DNA of 50,952 nucleotides, from the NCBI GenBank assembly GCA_011634665.1, contig WAEK01000042.1, positions 1 through 50,952 on the forward strand, written 5' to 3'. Source of the stretch: Mortierella sp. BCC40632. Lineage: Eukaryota > Mortierellomycota > Mortierellomycetes > Mortierellales > Mortierellaceae. The position numbers and the translations under genes were made by a program. Positions 8,976-17,933 of the stretch are shown piece after piece; within the stretch, counting starts at the first letter, position 1; each line of letters begins with the position of its first letter. The notes under the pieces are model-generated. The model was not told the DNA's origin and searched no databases. It saw nothing but the letters and a program-made list of their open reading frames with translations.

Positions 8976-9417
8976 TTCAACTCATAAAAAAATGATTAAT
9001 GTAATAGGTTGTTTAAGTAAATTCATTTTGCTAAAACCATTTTATAATTTTATTATATTATGATCCTTATAATTTATTATTGTTTGGAGTAAAATAATTC
9101 TACGATAATTTGATTATATCAGATTTTAGGGAGAAGAAGAAAATTCTTAATTTCTTTAAAGCCCCACTGACTTCAATAATTATTTATAATTAAAAATTGT
9201 ACTAATTTTATTAAAGATAAGATCAATATATTATACTAAGCCCACGGGGGCTTCGTCCGCCGTGGGTCTAGGCCCCCCGGGGACTAAGTTTAATTCAATA
9301 AATAAATTAAATCATTGTTTTCATAAATTTATAATCAATGATATTTATTAGCTAGAAATAATAAACAACTAAAAAATATATTTAATATTTAATTGCAGGA
9401 TAAATTTGATTGCCATG
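7719..9417 (+). mobile_element. cob group I intron 1
   Basis: The intron lies between GATTCACCT and TCCCCATCA. Its first 200 nt are almost identical to the nad5 intron at 1446 ('CCTCGGCCGCAAGTCCGTAG', 'GGTAACAAGTCATAAGATAG'), and both end in 'TTTGATTGCCATG'. A GIY-YIG gene fills the middle. A strong GC hairpin lies in its 3' part at 9241-9267 ('CCCACGG...CCGTGGG'). Confidence 0.8.
9241..9289 (+). repeat. GC-rich hairpin in cob intron 1
   Basis: 'CCCACGG' pairs with 'CCGTGGG', followed by 'CCCCCCGGGG'. It stands out sharply from AT-rich surroundings and belongs to the general class of GC clusters in this mtDNA. Confidence 0.6.
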
Positions 9418-9666
9418 TCCCCATCAAATATTTCATATTTATGGAATTTTGGAAGTTTACTTGGTTTTGTATTAGTAATTCAAATTGCTACAGGTGTTAC
9501 ACTAGCAATGCATTATGTTCCGCATGTAGATTTAGCATTTATTTCTGTAGAACATATTATGCGTGATGTAAACTATGGTTGGATGATAAGATATTTCCAT
9601 GCAAATGGGGCTGCATTCTTCTTCATCTTTATATATATCCATATGGCTAAAGGCCTTTATTACGGT
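9418..9666 (+). CDS. cob: cob exon 2
   Basis: The 83 codons encode '[17 protein letters not shown]', 'TLAMHYVPH', '[20 protein letters not shown]' and 'HMAKGLYYG'. They include the first two heme-ligand-bearing helices (His in 'RYFHANG' and nearby). The exon ends at GGT before intron 2; exon 3 continues with 'SYKAPR', as in all cytochrome b proteins. No frameshifts are seen. Confidence 0.9.
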
Positions 9667-10614
9667 AAAAACGAAAGTAAAAAAAATAAATACTATTACT
9701 CAATATGTGTTATAATTTTCTTATTATTAATAATAATTACAGGATTCTTAAGTTATTCACAATATATAGTTTGTGAACAGATTGGTATATATTTATCTAA
9801 TGAGATTCATTCATCTTATAATATATTTTTCAGTACTTACGAATACCCATATAATATGTTTATTCTTGTACCTGTAACGATATATCATAATGCTGAAACA
9901 GACAAATCTAAAATATTATTGGCTAATAAAGACAAAGCTGGTATTTATATGTGGAAACATTTAGAAACAAATACAATTTATATTGGCTCTGCTGTTAATT
10001 TATCTAATAGATTAAATAATTATTATGCTTCTTCATATTTAAAACGAACGAAAAATTATATTTGTAACGCTTTACTTCTTCATGGTTATTCTCTATTTTC
10101 TATATCTATCCTTGAGTATATAGATATTACAAGTTTATCAAAAGAACAAGCACGAGAATTGATTTTAGAACGTGAGCAATATTATCTTGATTTTATCTTT
10201 TTAGATAATAAACCTAATACTTATAATATTCTAAAAGAAGCCGGTTCTTCATTAGGATATATTCATTTAGCTGAAACTAAAGTAGCTATTAGTGAAGCCT
10301 TGAAAGGTGAAAATAATGCTAATTTTGGTAAAACTGGTGAGAAACATCCAATGTATGGTAAATCTCATTCAGCAGAAACTTTAGTTAAAATGAGTAAAGC
10401 AAAAACAAAAGATTCTCATCCAATGTTTGGTAAGACTCATTCAACTGAGGTTAAAGCTAAAATTTCTTTAACTCTGACTAAAAAAGTATTTGTTTATTCA
10501 TTCGATTCAGAGACGAAAGATTTTATACTGAATAAAACTTTTAATTCTAGTATAGAAGCTGCTAATAATTTTGATATCAGCAGTACTATAGATATTTACT
10601 CTCGAGAGATTTAG
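9667..10614 (+). pseudogene. GIY-YIG endonuclease of cob intron 2, C-terminus displaced
   Basis: The frame is fused to cob exon 2. It starts with a degenerate copy of cob exon 3 ('[16 protein letters not shown]') before the endonuclease proper: '[20 protein letters not shown]', 'EREQYYLD', and NUMOD3 repeats such as '[13 protein letters not shown]'. The NUMOD1 module breaks near 10580 at 'NNFDISS'. Its missing end ('RTLSRYLDKDKLYLEQW') lies 1 kb downstream at 11637-11729, beyond a LAGLIDADG_2 cassette. The catalytic domain is intact, so a shortened enzyme is possible. Confidence 0.75.
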
Positions 10615-10837
10615 ATCAAACTTATTTAATATCTTACTAAAAGTTATAATTATAGTATTGATATGTAATTTAAAAAAGATTGTTTATAACTAAGTTATAA
10701 TCTTAAAGTGAGAGATTAGATTCCTTTCTGAGGTTGATTTCCTTTGAATAAATATAATTGTCTAGTTCTATATATTTTACTTATTTTTGGTTTAACCTGC
10801 TGTCTTTCTGTCCCCTCTGCATGCTTGCGGAAGGGTA

Positions 10838-11566
10838 ATGGGAAGATTAAATTTTAATTTTTTATATAATGTCATAATGTTATTCAATAATTTATTTCAA
10901 TATAGATCTCTTAATCGATTTTATAGTACTAAAAGATTAACTAATGTTGAAAGAAATTCCTTTAATGTTCCTCAGCATTTACATGAGGTAATTATAGGTT
11001 CTTGCCTAGGCGACTTGATTGCTGTAAGAAAAACATTAATTCATAATACTTATTTTCAATTCAAACAAGGTTTAGTAAATAAGGAGTATATTTATCATTT
11101 ATTCGATTTATTTTTGAGTTTTACTAATATGGAAACTCCAAAACATCTTCCATATTTAGATAAAAGATCAAATAAAACTTATACTTCTATAAACTTTCAT
11201 ACTTATAGATTGCCTTGTTTCAATTATTATCATGAGTTATTTTATATTAATGGTATTAAGAGAATTCCTTTGAACATTGGTGAACTTTTGACTCCTGTAA
11301 GTCTAGCATATTGGGCAATGGATGATGGTGCTAAAAAAAATAAATCCTTTATTTTTTGTACTGACTCTTACACTTTTGAAGAAGTACAATTACTAATTAA
11401 TGTTTTAAAACAAAATTTTGATTTAAATTGTTCTATTCACAAAATTACAGAGAAAGAACAATATAGAATTTATATAAAATTAGATTCTATAGATAAATTT
11501 ATTTCTCTTGTTAGACCACATTTTCATGAATCAATGATGTATAAACTTATAGTAAATACAGATTAG
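10838..11566 (+). CDS. LAGLIDADG_2 homing endonuclease inserted in a GIY-YIG gene
   Basis: The 242-aa protein is closely related to the one at 2430, with 'YSTKRLTNVERNSF', first motif 'LHEVIIGSCLGDL', second motif '[12 protein letters not shown]', and C-terminus 'FHESMMYKL'. Both acidic motif residues are kept, so it looks active. It sits where the NUMOD1 region of the GIY-YIG gene should continue, and that region resumes at 11637. The 3' flank carries 'TTACACCCCCCTCC', a variant of the 3'-end motif. Confidence 0.85.
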   Translation: MGRLNFNFLYNVIMLFNNLFQYRSLNRFYSTKRLTNVERNSFNVPQHLHEVIIGSCLGDLIAVRKTLIHNTYFQFKQGLVNKEYIYHLFDLFLSFTNMETPKHLPYLDKRSNKTYTSINFHTYRLPCFNYYHELFYINGIKRIPLNIGELLTPVSLAYWAMDDGAKKNKSFIFCTDSYTFEEVQLLINVLKQNFDLNCSIHKITEKEQYRIYIKLDSIDKFISLVRPHFHESMMYKLIVNTD

Positions 11567-11636
11567 ACTTTTTTTATTGTGTTATTTTATGAGATAAAAT
11601 TACACCCCCCTCCGGACCTTGACCTTAATAAATATT

Positions 11637-11729
11637 TTGAACAGACGTACTTTATCTAGATATTTAGATAAAGATAAATTATATTTAGAACAATGGAAAT
11701 TAACAACATCCTTAATCTCTAAAAAATAA
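11637..11729 (+). pseudogene. Displaced C-terminus of the GIY-YIG gene of cob intron 2
   Basis: The frame 'NRRTLSRYLDKDKLYLEQWK' plus LTTSLISKK ends in TAA at 11727. It is the usual last 30 residues of the NUMOD1-bearing GIY-YIG genes here. It completes the gene truncated at 10614. Confidence 0.7.
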
Positions 11730-12044
11730 GATTTGATCTAGTAGGGGTTAATATACTAGATTCTATAATTTATATAAATATTACTGATTAAATTTATTAT
11801 ACTACTATAGTTATAATTTTTTAAAACAATTAATAACACCCCCATCATTTTAAAGCATTTTTATCATAGTCCTATCCTAAATTTATATTCACAAAAAGCA
11901 ATTTTTAATAGGATAGAATTCCCTGATATGGGATTTAAAAAGTACAGAGAACTACAATTAATTCTTAAAGATATTGTAATTTTTTTAATACATAATATTA
12001 TTTGTGAACAGATTAACACAATTGAGTTTTAAAATAGTATATTT
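11730..12044 (+). other. Intron interior, repeated with 15900-16040
   Basis: The region contains an AACACCCCC motif at 11834. A segment 'TAGTCCTAT...TCACAAAAA...AATAGAAT...CCTGA' resembles 15945-16040, where it also follows the C-terminus of a GIY-YIG gene. It may be leftover intron RNA structure. No coding gene was seen. Confidence 0.4.
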
Positions 12045-12331
12045 TATTCTATACTAAAATTAGCCGCTTAAAATAGTAATATTTTAATGAGAATAGGGTG
12101 AATTGCAAAGACATCCATAAATTATAGTTATGGACAATTTGCAGCGAAGCGTATATCAGTGTTTTATAGGTATACGAACGTTCAACGACTAATTGGTGAG
12201 CTACACTAGCAATAATCCGGACACGAGTGCCCTACAACCATTTACATTAAGTAATTTGGTTGATAACATAGTCTAAACCAATAGGTAACTATTGGAAGAT
12301 AAAACTAAACACTTTATCGATAATATAATTG
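12045..12331 (+). mobile_element. Group I intron core, 3' part of cob intron 2
   Basis: It shows 'AGGGTGAATTGC', 'TTTGCAGCGAAGC', 'GAACGTTCAACGACTAA' and 'GATAACATAGTCTAA', ending 'TTTATCGATAATATAATTG'. The same series occurs in cob intron 7 (28250-28530) and displaced cox2 intron b (47419-47695). It ends with G before TCTTACAAA of exon 3. Confidence 0.8.
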
Positions 12332-12412
12332 TCTTACAAAGCACCTAGAATAATGTTATGGTCAATTGGTGTAATAATATTCTTACTTTTAATTATTACA
12401 GGATTCTTAGGT
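12332..12412 (+). CDS. cob: cob exon 3
   Basis: The 27 codons encode 'SYKAPRIMLWSIGVIIFLLL' and IITGFLG, following 'GLYYG' of exon 2 and preceding 'YVLPYGQMSFWG' of exon 4. It ends at GGT. The frame continues into the next intron's endonuclease. Confidence 0.9.
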
Positions 12413-13110
12413 TTGGAAACTAGCCTAAAATGGTTAAATATAAGTATTCAAAGTGAACCTTTTCAACAGACTAGTTTTTTAGTATCAACTATTGTTCCTA
12501 TTAGTTCTCAAAATAATTCTTCAAATAAAGAAGATAATAAATTAAGTTATTGGTTAAATCATTATAATATTAAACCTGAATTAATTTATGAATCTCTTTA
12601 TAAAGATGAAATAAAAGAAAACATAAAAATTGAAACAAAAAAAAAAGCTGGTATTTATGGTATTTTTAATATTAAAACAGGTGATTTTTATATAGGTAGT
12701 GCAATTACAAATAAGTTTTATAGTAGATTTTATAAACATTTAATTAAAGGAATTGGCAGTAAATACGTTTTTAATTCTGTAAATAAATATGGTATTGAAA
12801 ATTTTGCTTTTGTAATCTTAGAATTTTTTCCTGAAGAAGTTACTAAAAAAAATAATAAAGAACTTATGAGTTTAGAAACTAAGTATCTTAAAAAATTTAA
12901 CCCTTCATTTAATATTTTACTTGAGGCCGGAAACATCTTTGGATTTAAACATACTGAGGAGTCTAAAAAAAAGAATAAAAAAACCTAGAACAGAGGAAAC
13001 TCCCCCGGGGGTTTCCCCCCTGGGGAGGAAACTAAAAAAAGAATGAGTGAAGCTCATAAAGGAAAATCTCTTTCCATTATCACTAAATATAATAAAAAAA
13101 AAGATTCTAC
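12413..13110 (+). pseudogene. GIY-YIG endonuclease fused to cob exon 3, truncated
   Basis: The gene reads in frame from cob exon 3. The catalytic domain is 'KKAGIYGIFNIKTGDFYIGS' with 'SLETKYLKKFNPSFN'. It is a different subfamily from most GIY-YIG genes here. The frame stops at 12986 just before a GC double hairpin (12995-13033). Beyond the hairpin the gene goes on as 'EETKKRMSEAHKGKSLSIIT' until it is cut near 13105 by the start of a cox1-leader cassette. Confidence 0.7.
12995..13033 (+). repeat. GC double hairpin element
   Basis: GGAAAC-T-CCCCCGGGG-GTTTCC-CCCCTGGGGA-GGAAAC: the target word appears twice in direct orientation with its reverse complement between. The net insert is 32 nt, so it shifts the frame. 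Confidence 0.75.
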
Positions 13111-13239
13111 CGTTTTTTTAATTCTTAAATATAATAATAATTAATTACATAATCAATTTTTATTAGGAATATTTTTATAATTTAATTTAAACAAAATGGC
13201 TCAAGTCTCAAGTTTTAAATTATAAACTAAATGATCCTT

Positions 13240-13365
13240 TTAAATCTAATTTAAATATTTAATAAATAAAGGATTGTCAAACATATAAAAAAATTATGAA
13301 ACGATGGCTTTTTTCAACAAATGCTAAAAATATAGGTATATTATATTTAATTTTTGCATTATTTT
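13240..13365 (+). repeat. Copy of cox1 leader and N-terminal codons (copy A)
   Basis: 'TTTAATAAATAAAGGATT' and an A-rich stretch precede ATG and codons for 'MKRWLFSTNAKNIGILYLIF', the N-terminus of Cox1. Related copies lie at 16480, 22525 and 26258, each starting a GIY-YIG gene. The remainder of cox1 does not follow, so this is a captured 5' fragment. Confidence 0.75.
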
Positions 13366-14264
13366 TGGTTATATTTGGAACTGGATTTTTAATGTTTAAT
13401 TCATTAGAATTTGCTTCTTTCTTATCCTCTTTATTTTGGTTCTATGATTCTTTATTATCTATTTCGACCTGTAGTGATTATAATATTAATAATTATATTT
13501 CTATGGTAGACTTTAGATATGCTGTATGTCTTCCAGTCAAATTTTATCCTAATGCAGACACTGATAAAACTAAAATTTTAAATGATAATAATTCTCTCGC
13601 AGGAATTTATAAATGGACCCATGAATCAACGGGTAGAATTTATATTGGCTCATCTTTTAATTTATCAAAACGATTTTCTCAATATTATTCTAAATCTCAT
13701 TTACAACGAAACAAAACTATGTTCATTTGTAATGCACTTTCTATTTATGGCTATGGGCAATTTTCTATTACTATTCTTGAGACAATAAATATATTGAATT
13801 TATCAAAAGAAGAAGCACGAAAATTAATTCTGGAGCGGGAACAATATTATCTTGATACTCTTTTGCCTCAGTTTAATATTAGTTTAACAGCAGGTAGTAC
13901 GCTAGGTTATACTCATTTATTAGAAACTAAAGAAGCAATTAGTAAAAATATGAAAGGAGTAGCAAAATCTAAGGAACACAAAGATGCGATGAAAATTGCA
14001 AATAAAGGTGAAAAGAATCCAAATTTTGGTAAGACTCATTCAGCTGAGGCTAGAATAAAAATAGGGGTTGCTTTAGGATATCCTATTTTTGTATATTCAA
14101 GTGATGGGTTAACATTAATTGATAGTTTTTATTCTGCTAGAAAAGCGGCTGAATCTCTTAATTGTTCTTATAAAACAATTCTTAGATATGCCTCAAGTGA
14201 AAAATTATTTAGAAACAAATGGATCTTATCTACATCTAAAAGAGATAGTTCTGTCTCTTCTTAG
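13296..14264 (+). CDS. GIY-YIG endonuclease with a Cox1 N-terminus (intact)
   Basis: The 322-aa protein begins with about 22 residues of Cox1 ('MKRWLFSTNAKNIG') and a short hydrophobic stretch. An intact GIY-YIG domain follows ('AGIYKWTHESTGRIYIGSSF', 'EREQYYLD'), then NUMOD3 repeats ('EKNPNFGKTHSAEA') and a NUMOD1 module ending 'FRNKWILSTSKR'. The Cox1-derived start and leader would give it the expression signals of a highly expressed gene. It carries no GC inserts and looks functional. Similar but broken chimeras are at 22572 and 26312. Confidence 0.85.
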   Translation: MKRWLFSTNAKNIGILYLIFALFLVIFGTGFLMFNSLEFASFLSSLFWFYDSLLSISTCSDYNINNYISMVDFRYAVCLPVKFYPNADTDKTKILNDNNSLAGIYKWTHESTGRIYIGSSFNLSKRFSQYYSKSHLQRNKTMFICNALSIYGYGQFSITILETINILNLSKEEARKLILEREQYYLDTLLPQFNISLTAGSTLGYTHLLETKEAISKNMKGVAKSKEHKDAMKIANKGEKNPNFGKTHSAEARIKIGVALGYPIFVYSSDGLTLIDSFYSARKAAESLNCSYKTILRYASSEKLFRNKWILSTSKRDSSVSS

Positions 14265-14354
14265 ACATTTTACAAAAGCAAAAATTTTATAGATAGGGAG
14301 TATAAACATATATTATTTTTTGCTTAAAGCATTAAACTCCCCCTGCCTCCCATT

Positions 14355-14441
14355 ATGGATCTTGAGACTAAGTGGATTAAAACTTATTCTCCATCATATA
14401 ATATTTTATTAGAATCTTGTAACCCTGAAACATTTTATAGA
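14355..14441 (+). pseudogene. GIY-YIG fragment interrupted by a LAGLIDADG cassette (5' piece)
   Basis: 'MDLETKWIKTYSPSYNILLE' matches 'MSLETKYLKKFNPSFNILLE' of the GIY-YIG gene at 12413. It breaks right after 'NILLE'. The continuation ('GNSFGYKHTEETKQKMKENY') is at 15431-15859. Confidence 0.65.
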
Positions 14442-14479
14442 TAAAATTATTATACTCCTACGAGAGATAATATTATCTA

Positions 14480-14585
14480 TTTTTATTATTAAAGTGGCTA
14501 TGTCCGGAATAAATAGAAGCAGGCTATATCCGAAATAAATAAATGATTAAATCTCATTTTTTTGTAAAACTTTTTATTATTTAGC
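14480..14585 (+). promoter_or_regulatory. Copy of the cox2 leader ahead of a LAGLIDADG gene
   Basis: 'AAGTGGCTAT.TCCG', 'AAATGATTAAATCTCATTTT', 'TTGTA' and an ATGTTA start match the leader of cox2 (45308-45384) and of the decayed cox2 copy (47880-47955). Here the leader precedes an endonuclease gene instead of cox2. Confidence 0.6.
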
Positions 14586-15350
14586 ATGTTAACAAATTTT
14601 ATTATTACAAAGTTCGAGTCTTTTCAATCATCTCGAATGTTTTCAACTAACAAGATTTATGCAACTAGATTGGAATCTTGTAGTCTTGTTCCTTATGGAT
14701 CTAATCTTTCATCTAATGTTGGATATCCAAGATTCACGAGATTTGTAAGTGATCAAATTTTTTTACCCCCGCATATAAGAGGTGTTGTAATAGGACTAAT
14801 TCTATCGGATGGTTGGGTATCTTTTTCTAGCGCAGGAAATAAAAATGCAAGATTAGGGTTTAAACAAACTTTTCCTGCTAATTTTGAGTATTTTTGGTAT
14901 ACTTCTAATTTATTATCTCATTATAATAAAAGTTTACCTAATTTAACTTCTTCTGTTAAAGACGGGGTAAGATCTTATGGTTTACAAATGCAAACTAGAG
15001 CTTTACCTTGTTTTACTGAATTATATAATATATTTTATGTGAATGGAATTAAGATTATTCCTGACTTTGAAATAATTTATAATTTAATAACTCCTGAAGT
15101 TTTAGCTCATTTGATAGCAGGGACTCTTCATCAAAAATCTGTAATTTTATGTACGGACTCTTTTTCTATACCAGATGTAGTTAAATTGATTAATGTATTA
15201 ATTATTAAGTATGATATAGAGTGTACTCTTCCTATGCATAAAAAAGTTAAACCAAGAATACGAATTAGAGCAAGATCAATGCCTAAATTAGTTTCTATTG
15301 TAGCTTTACATATGCCATGTTCCATGCGCTATAAATTAGGATTATCTTAA
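14586..15350 (+). CDS. LAGLIDADG_2 endonuclease under a cox2-like leader
   Basis: The 254-aa intact frame has first motif 'IRGVVIGLILSDGWV' and conserved 'ARLGFKQTF' and 'LPCFTELYNIFYVNGIKIIP'. The second motif position reads 'LAHLIAGTLHQK', where relatives have an acidic 'MDDG' or 'MGDG'. Loss of that acid suggests reduced or no cleavage, or a nickase-like state. It belongs to a different subgroup from the genes at 2430 and 10838. It splits a GIY-YIG gene between 14441 and 15431. Confidence 0.8.
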   Translation: MLTNFIITKFESFQSSRMFSTNKIYATRLESCSLVPYGSNLSSNVGYPRFTRFVSDQIFLPPHIRGVVIGLILSDGWVSFSSAGNKNARLGFKQTFPANFEYFWYTSNLLSHYNKSLPNLTSSVKDGVRSYGLQMQTRALPCFTELYNIFYVNGIKIIPDFEIIYNLITPEVLAHLIAGTLHQKSVILCTDSFSIPDVVKLINVLIIKYDIECTLPMHKKVKPRIRIRARSMPKLVSIVALHMPCSMRYKLGLS

Positions 15351-15430
15351 TTTCGTGTCTTCTTTTACTTAAGGTGGACACCCCCCCTATCTTCAATCTA
15401 ATCTATATAAAAATATTATATTCAATTATA

Positions 15431-15859
15431 TTAGAAGGTTCTGCTATGAAAGGCATAGTTGATACTAGGCTAATAGGGGTAGCCTCTCGCTTTGGTAATT
15501 CTTTTGGTTATAAACATACTGAAGAAACAAAACAAAAAATGAAAGAAAATTATTCTGATGAACGAAGAAATAAAGTTGCTTTTATCAATAAAAATAAACC
15601 TCTTTCAGATCATACTAAATATTTAATGAGAGAAAGAGCTTTAAATATGAGTAATGAAACTAAAAAAAAAATTAGTGTAACATTATCAAAATCAGTTACT
15701 CTTTATAATTTAGATTCATCAATCTATACCTCATTCCCAGGATTATACGAAATGGCTAAATATTTTAAATGCGATACTAGAACTATTAATAAGGCTATAG
15801 AGAATAACAAATTATTTAAGAAACAGTGGTATGTTAAATTTAATAACCCTTCTAAATAA
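15431..15859 (+). pseudogene. GIY-YIG gene, 3' piece after the LAGLIDADG insertion
   Basis: The piece contains 'SFGYKHTEETKQKMKENYSD', further helical DNA-binding repeats, and a NUMOD1 module with 'AKYFKCDTRTINKAIENNKL' and 'FKKQWYVKF', ending at 15857. It continues the fragment at 14355-14441. The ATG at 15374 is upstream junk, so the piece would not be translated on its own from a native start. Confidence 0.65.
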
Positions 15860-16530
15860 TAATACCTTTAATATTATCTTAAATAAGGTAATAGTAATAA
15901 ATCAATGTTAATATTAACAATTTGAATTTATTTATATTTAATTATAGTCCTATTCGGAGTATTATGTAATTTTCACAAAAAAATTCTACAGTAGAATAGA
16001 ATGTCCTGACAGGGATATTGGAGAGATTAACTTAACAATATTTTAAATACAAGATATATTGTTCTTTATTTTATTTCAGGAGATTAATTTTGGTAGTACT
16101 ATAACGCCCGGCAGACCCGCAGCAGTGGCGCGGGCCGGGAATTTATTTAATAGTCAATTTTATAATTTAATAATAAATATTTGTATGTATTATACAGTAA
16201 ATACTTATAATTTTGCTTTTGTAGTTTTATCCTTCACTAGACTAGACTTAACTAGACGACTAGATTATTTTTTGAAAAGGTTACCTGAACCACAGGTACT
16301 GAGTAAAAATTATTATAAGATAATCAAAAAGATTATATTTTTTTTTTTTTTATTTTTAAACATAATAATAATTAATTACATACTCAATATTTTTAGGATT
16401 CTTTTTTTTTAGCAAAGTAACTATACCTAGGCGGCTCAATTCTACCTTTATATAGTTTTTCTTAAAAAAATGACCCCTTAAAATATAAATTTAAATATTT
16501 AATAAATAAAGGATTATCTAAACTAAAAAA
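15860..16530 (+). other. Non-coding: repeat, GC cluster and cox1-leader copy B
   Basis: 15945-16040 resembles 11870-11960 (possible leftover intron RNA). 16088-16137 is a GC cluster ('GCCCGGCAGACCCGC', 'GGCGCGGGCCGGG') that can fold as a hairpin. 16480-16531 is a degenerate cox1 leader ('TTTAATAAATAAAGGATT'), followed by ATG but without Cox1 codons. Confidence 0.5.
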
Positions 16531-17495
16531 ATGGACATTAACAAAAAAATATTTTTCACACCAGTAATTACATATAATAATGTAGATACTGACAAATCCA
16601 AAATTTTATCAGATAACAGAGGTAAAACAGGAATTTACCTGTGGGAACATTTGAAATGAAAAAAAAAATTTATGTAGGTTCTTCAATCGATTTAAAAAAT
16701 CGTTTATTAAAAAGTATTATAATATAGACTATTTAAAGCGTAATAAAACTATGTATATATGTAATGCCCTTTTAGAGCATGGATTTGGAGCGTTTTCCTT
16801 ATTTATCCTTGAATATTTCGATATTTCGAATTTATCAAAGGATGAAAAAAAAAAAAAACTAATTCTAGAACGGGAACAACATTACTTAGATTCATTACGA
16901 CCTGAATATAATATACTTAATAAAAGCAGGTTCTTCGTTAGGTTATAAACATACTGAAGAATCATTAATAAAAATTAGTCAAACTCATTTAGGTAAAACA
17001 GTTTCTACAGAAACTCCCTCCGGGGGTTTCCGCCCCGAAAGGGCAGAAACTATAAAAAAACTTAGTGAAATTATGTCAGGAGAAAATCATCCTTTCTTTG
17101 GTAAAACCCATTCCACTGAAACTAAGGAGAAAATGAGAGTTGCTAATTTAGGTAAAAAACATTCTGATAAGACTAAAGCTTTAATTAGTGAAGCCCTTAA
17201 AGGTAAGAATCATCCTAATAAAGGTAAAAGTCATTCAGCTGAAACTAAAGCTTTACTGAGTAATATTAATAAGGGTAAATTTATTTTACCTGAGACTAAA
17301 GCAAAATTAAGTGAAATATTTGGTACTACTATATATATATATTCTCCTGATAAGATAACATTAATTAATAGTTTTTCTTCCGCTAGAAAAGCTGCTGAGG
17401 AATTTAATGTTTCTAAGGATACAATTTTAAGATATGCAAAAAATGGTAAATTATTTAAAGAACAATGGATCTTATCTACATCTTTAATTAATTAA
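16531..17495 (+). pseudogene. GIY-YIG endonuclease with frameshifts
   Basis: All modules are present but split over frames: 'TGIYLWEHLK', 'KIYVGSSIDLKNR', 'EREQHYLDSLRPEYN', NUMOD3 repeats from 17073, and a NUMOD1 module ending 'FKEQWILSTSLIN' at 17493. Frame breaks lie at A-runs near 16655 and 16710 and near 16920. A GC double hairpin at 17010-17051 adds 36 nt and keeps frame. Since the breaks sit in homopolymers, the gene could be intact in reality. Confidence 0.75.
17010..17051 (+). repeat. GC double hairpin element (in frame)
   Basis: GAAAC-TCCCTCCGGGG-GTTTC-CGCCCCGAAAGGGCA-GAAAC. The net insert is 36 nt and encodes a short Pro-Ser-Gly-Gly-Phe segment. It is the exact reverse complement of the element at 27307-27348. 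Confidence 0.8.
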
Positions 17496-17933
17496 CCAAA
17501 AAGTTAACTCAGAACCTGAAGGGATAGAAGGGGACTATCCAATATGATACGTCATATTTTAACACCCAACTTTTGTTTTTCGCTTATATCTTTTATTTAA
17601 TATTGGAGAGTATCATCGATCTCTCTGGCGACATTAGTGAAAACGGTTAAAAATTAATCTTCTTTTTTAAGACCGTCGGTTATGTGAATAATCGCTACAG
17701 ACTGGGTCACTAATGGGTGTCTGATTTAGTTAATTAATTTTAATCTAAAAATGATGCTTAATGTACAGTCGGAATTTCCAAAAATTATAAAGTCTAATTG
17801 CTTTTTAAAAGACTATATATATTTTTCACAAGGCCTTAAATGATACTTATTAGAAAGAGTTAAAACTTGGGGATTAATAAGTTGATAAGGTACAGGTAAA
17901 TTGAACTAGAAGAAAATATATAAAACTATATTT

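Noticed and set aside
16059..16412. 117-codon plus-strand frame
   Set aside because: It crosses a GC cluster and poly-T tracts of a cox1-leader cassette. No domain is recognisable.
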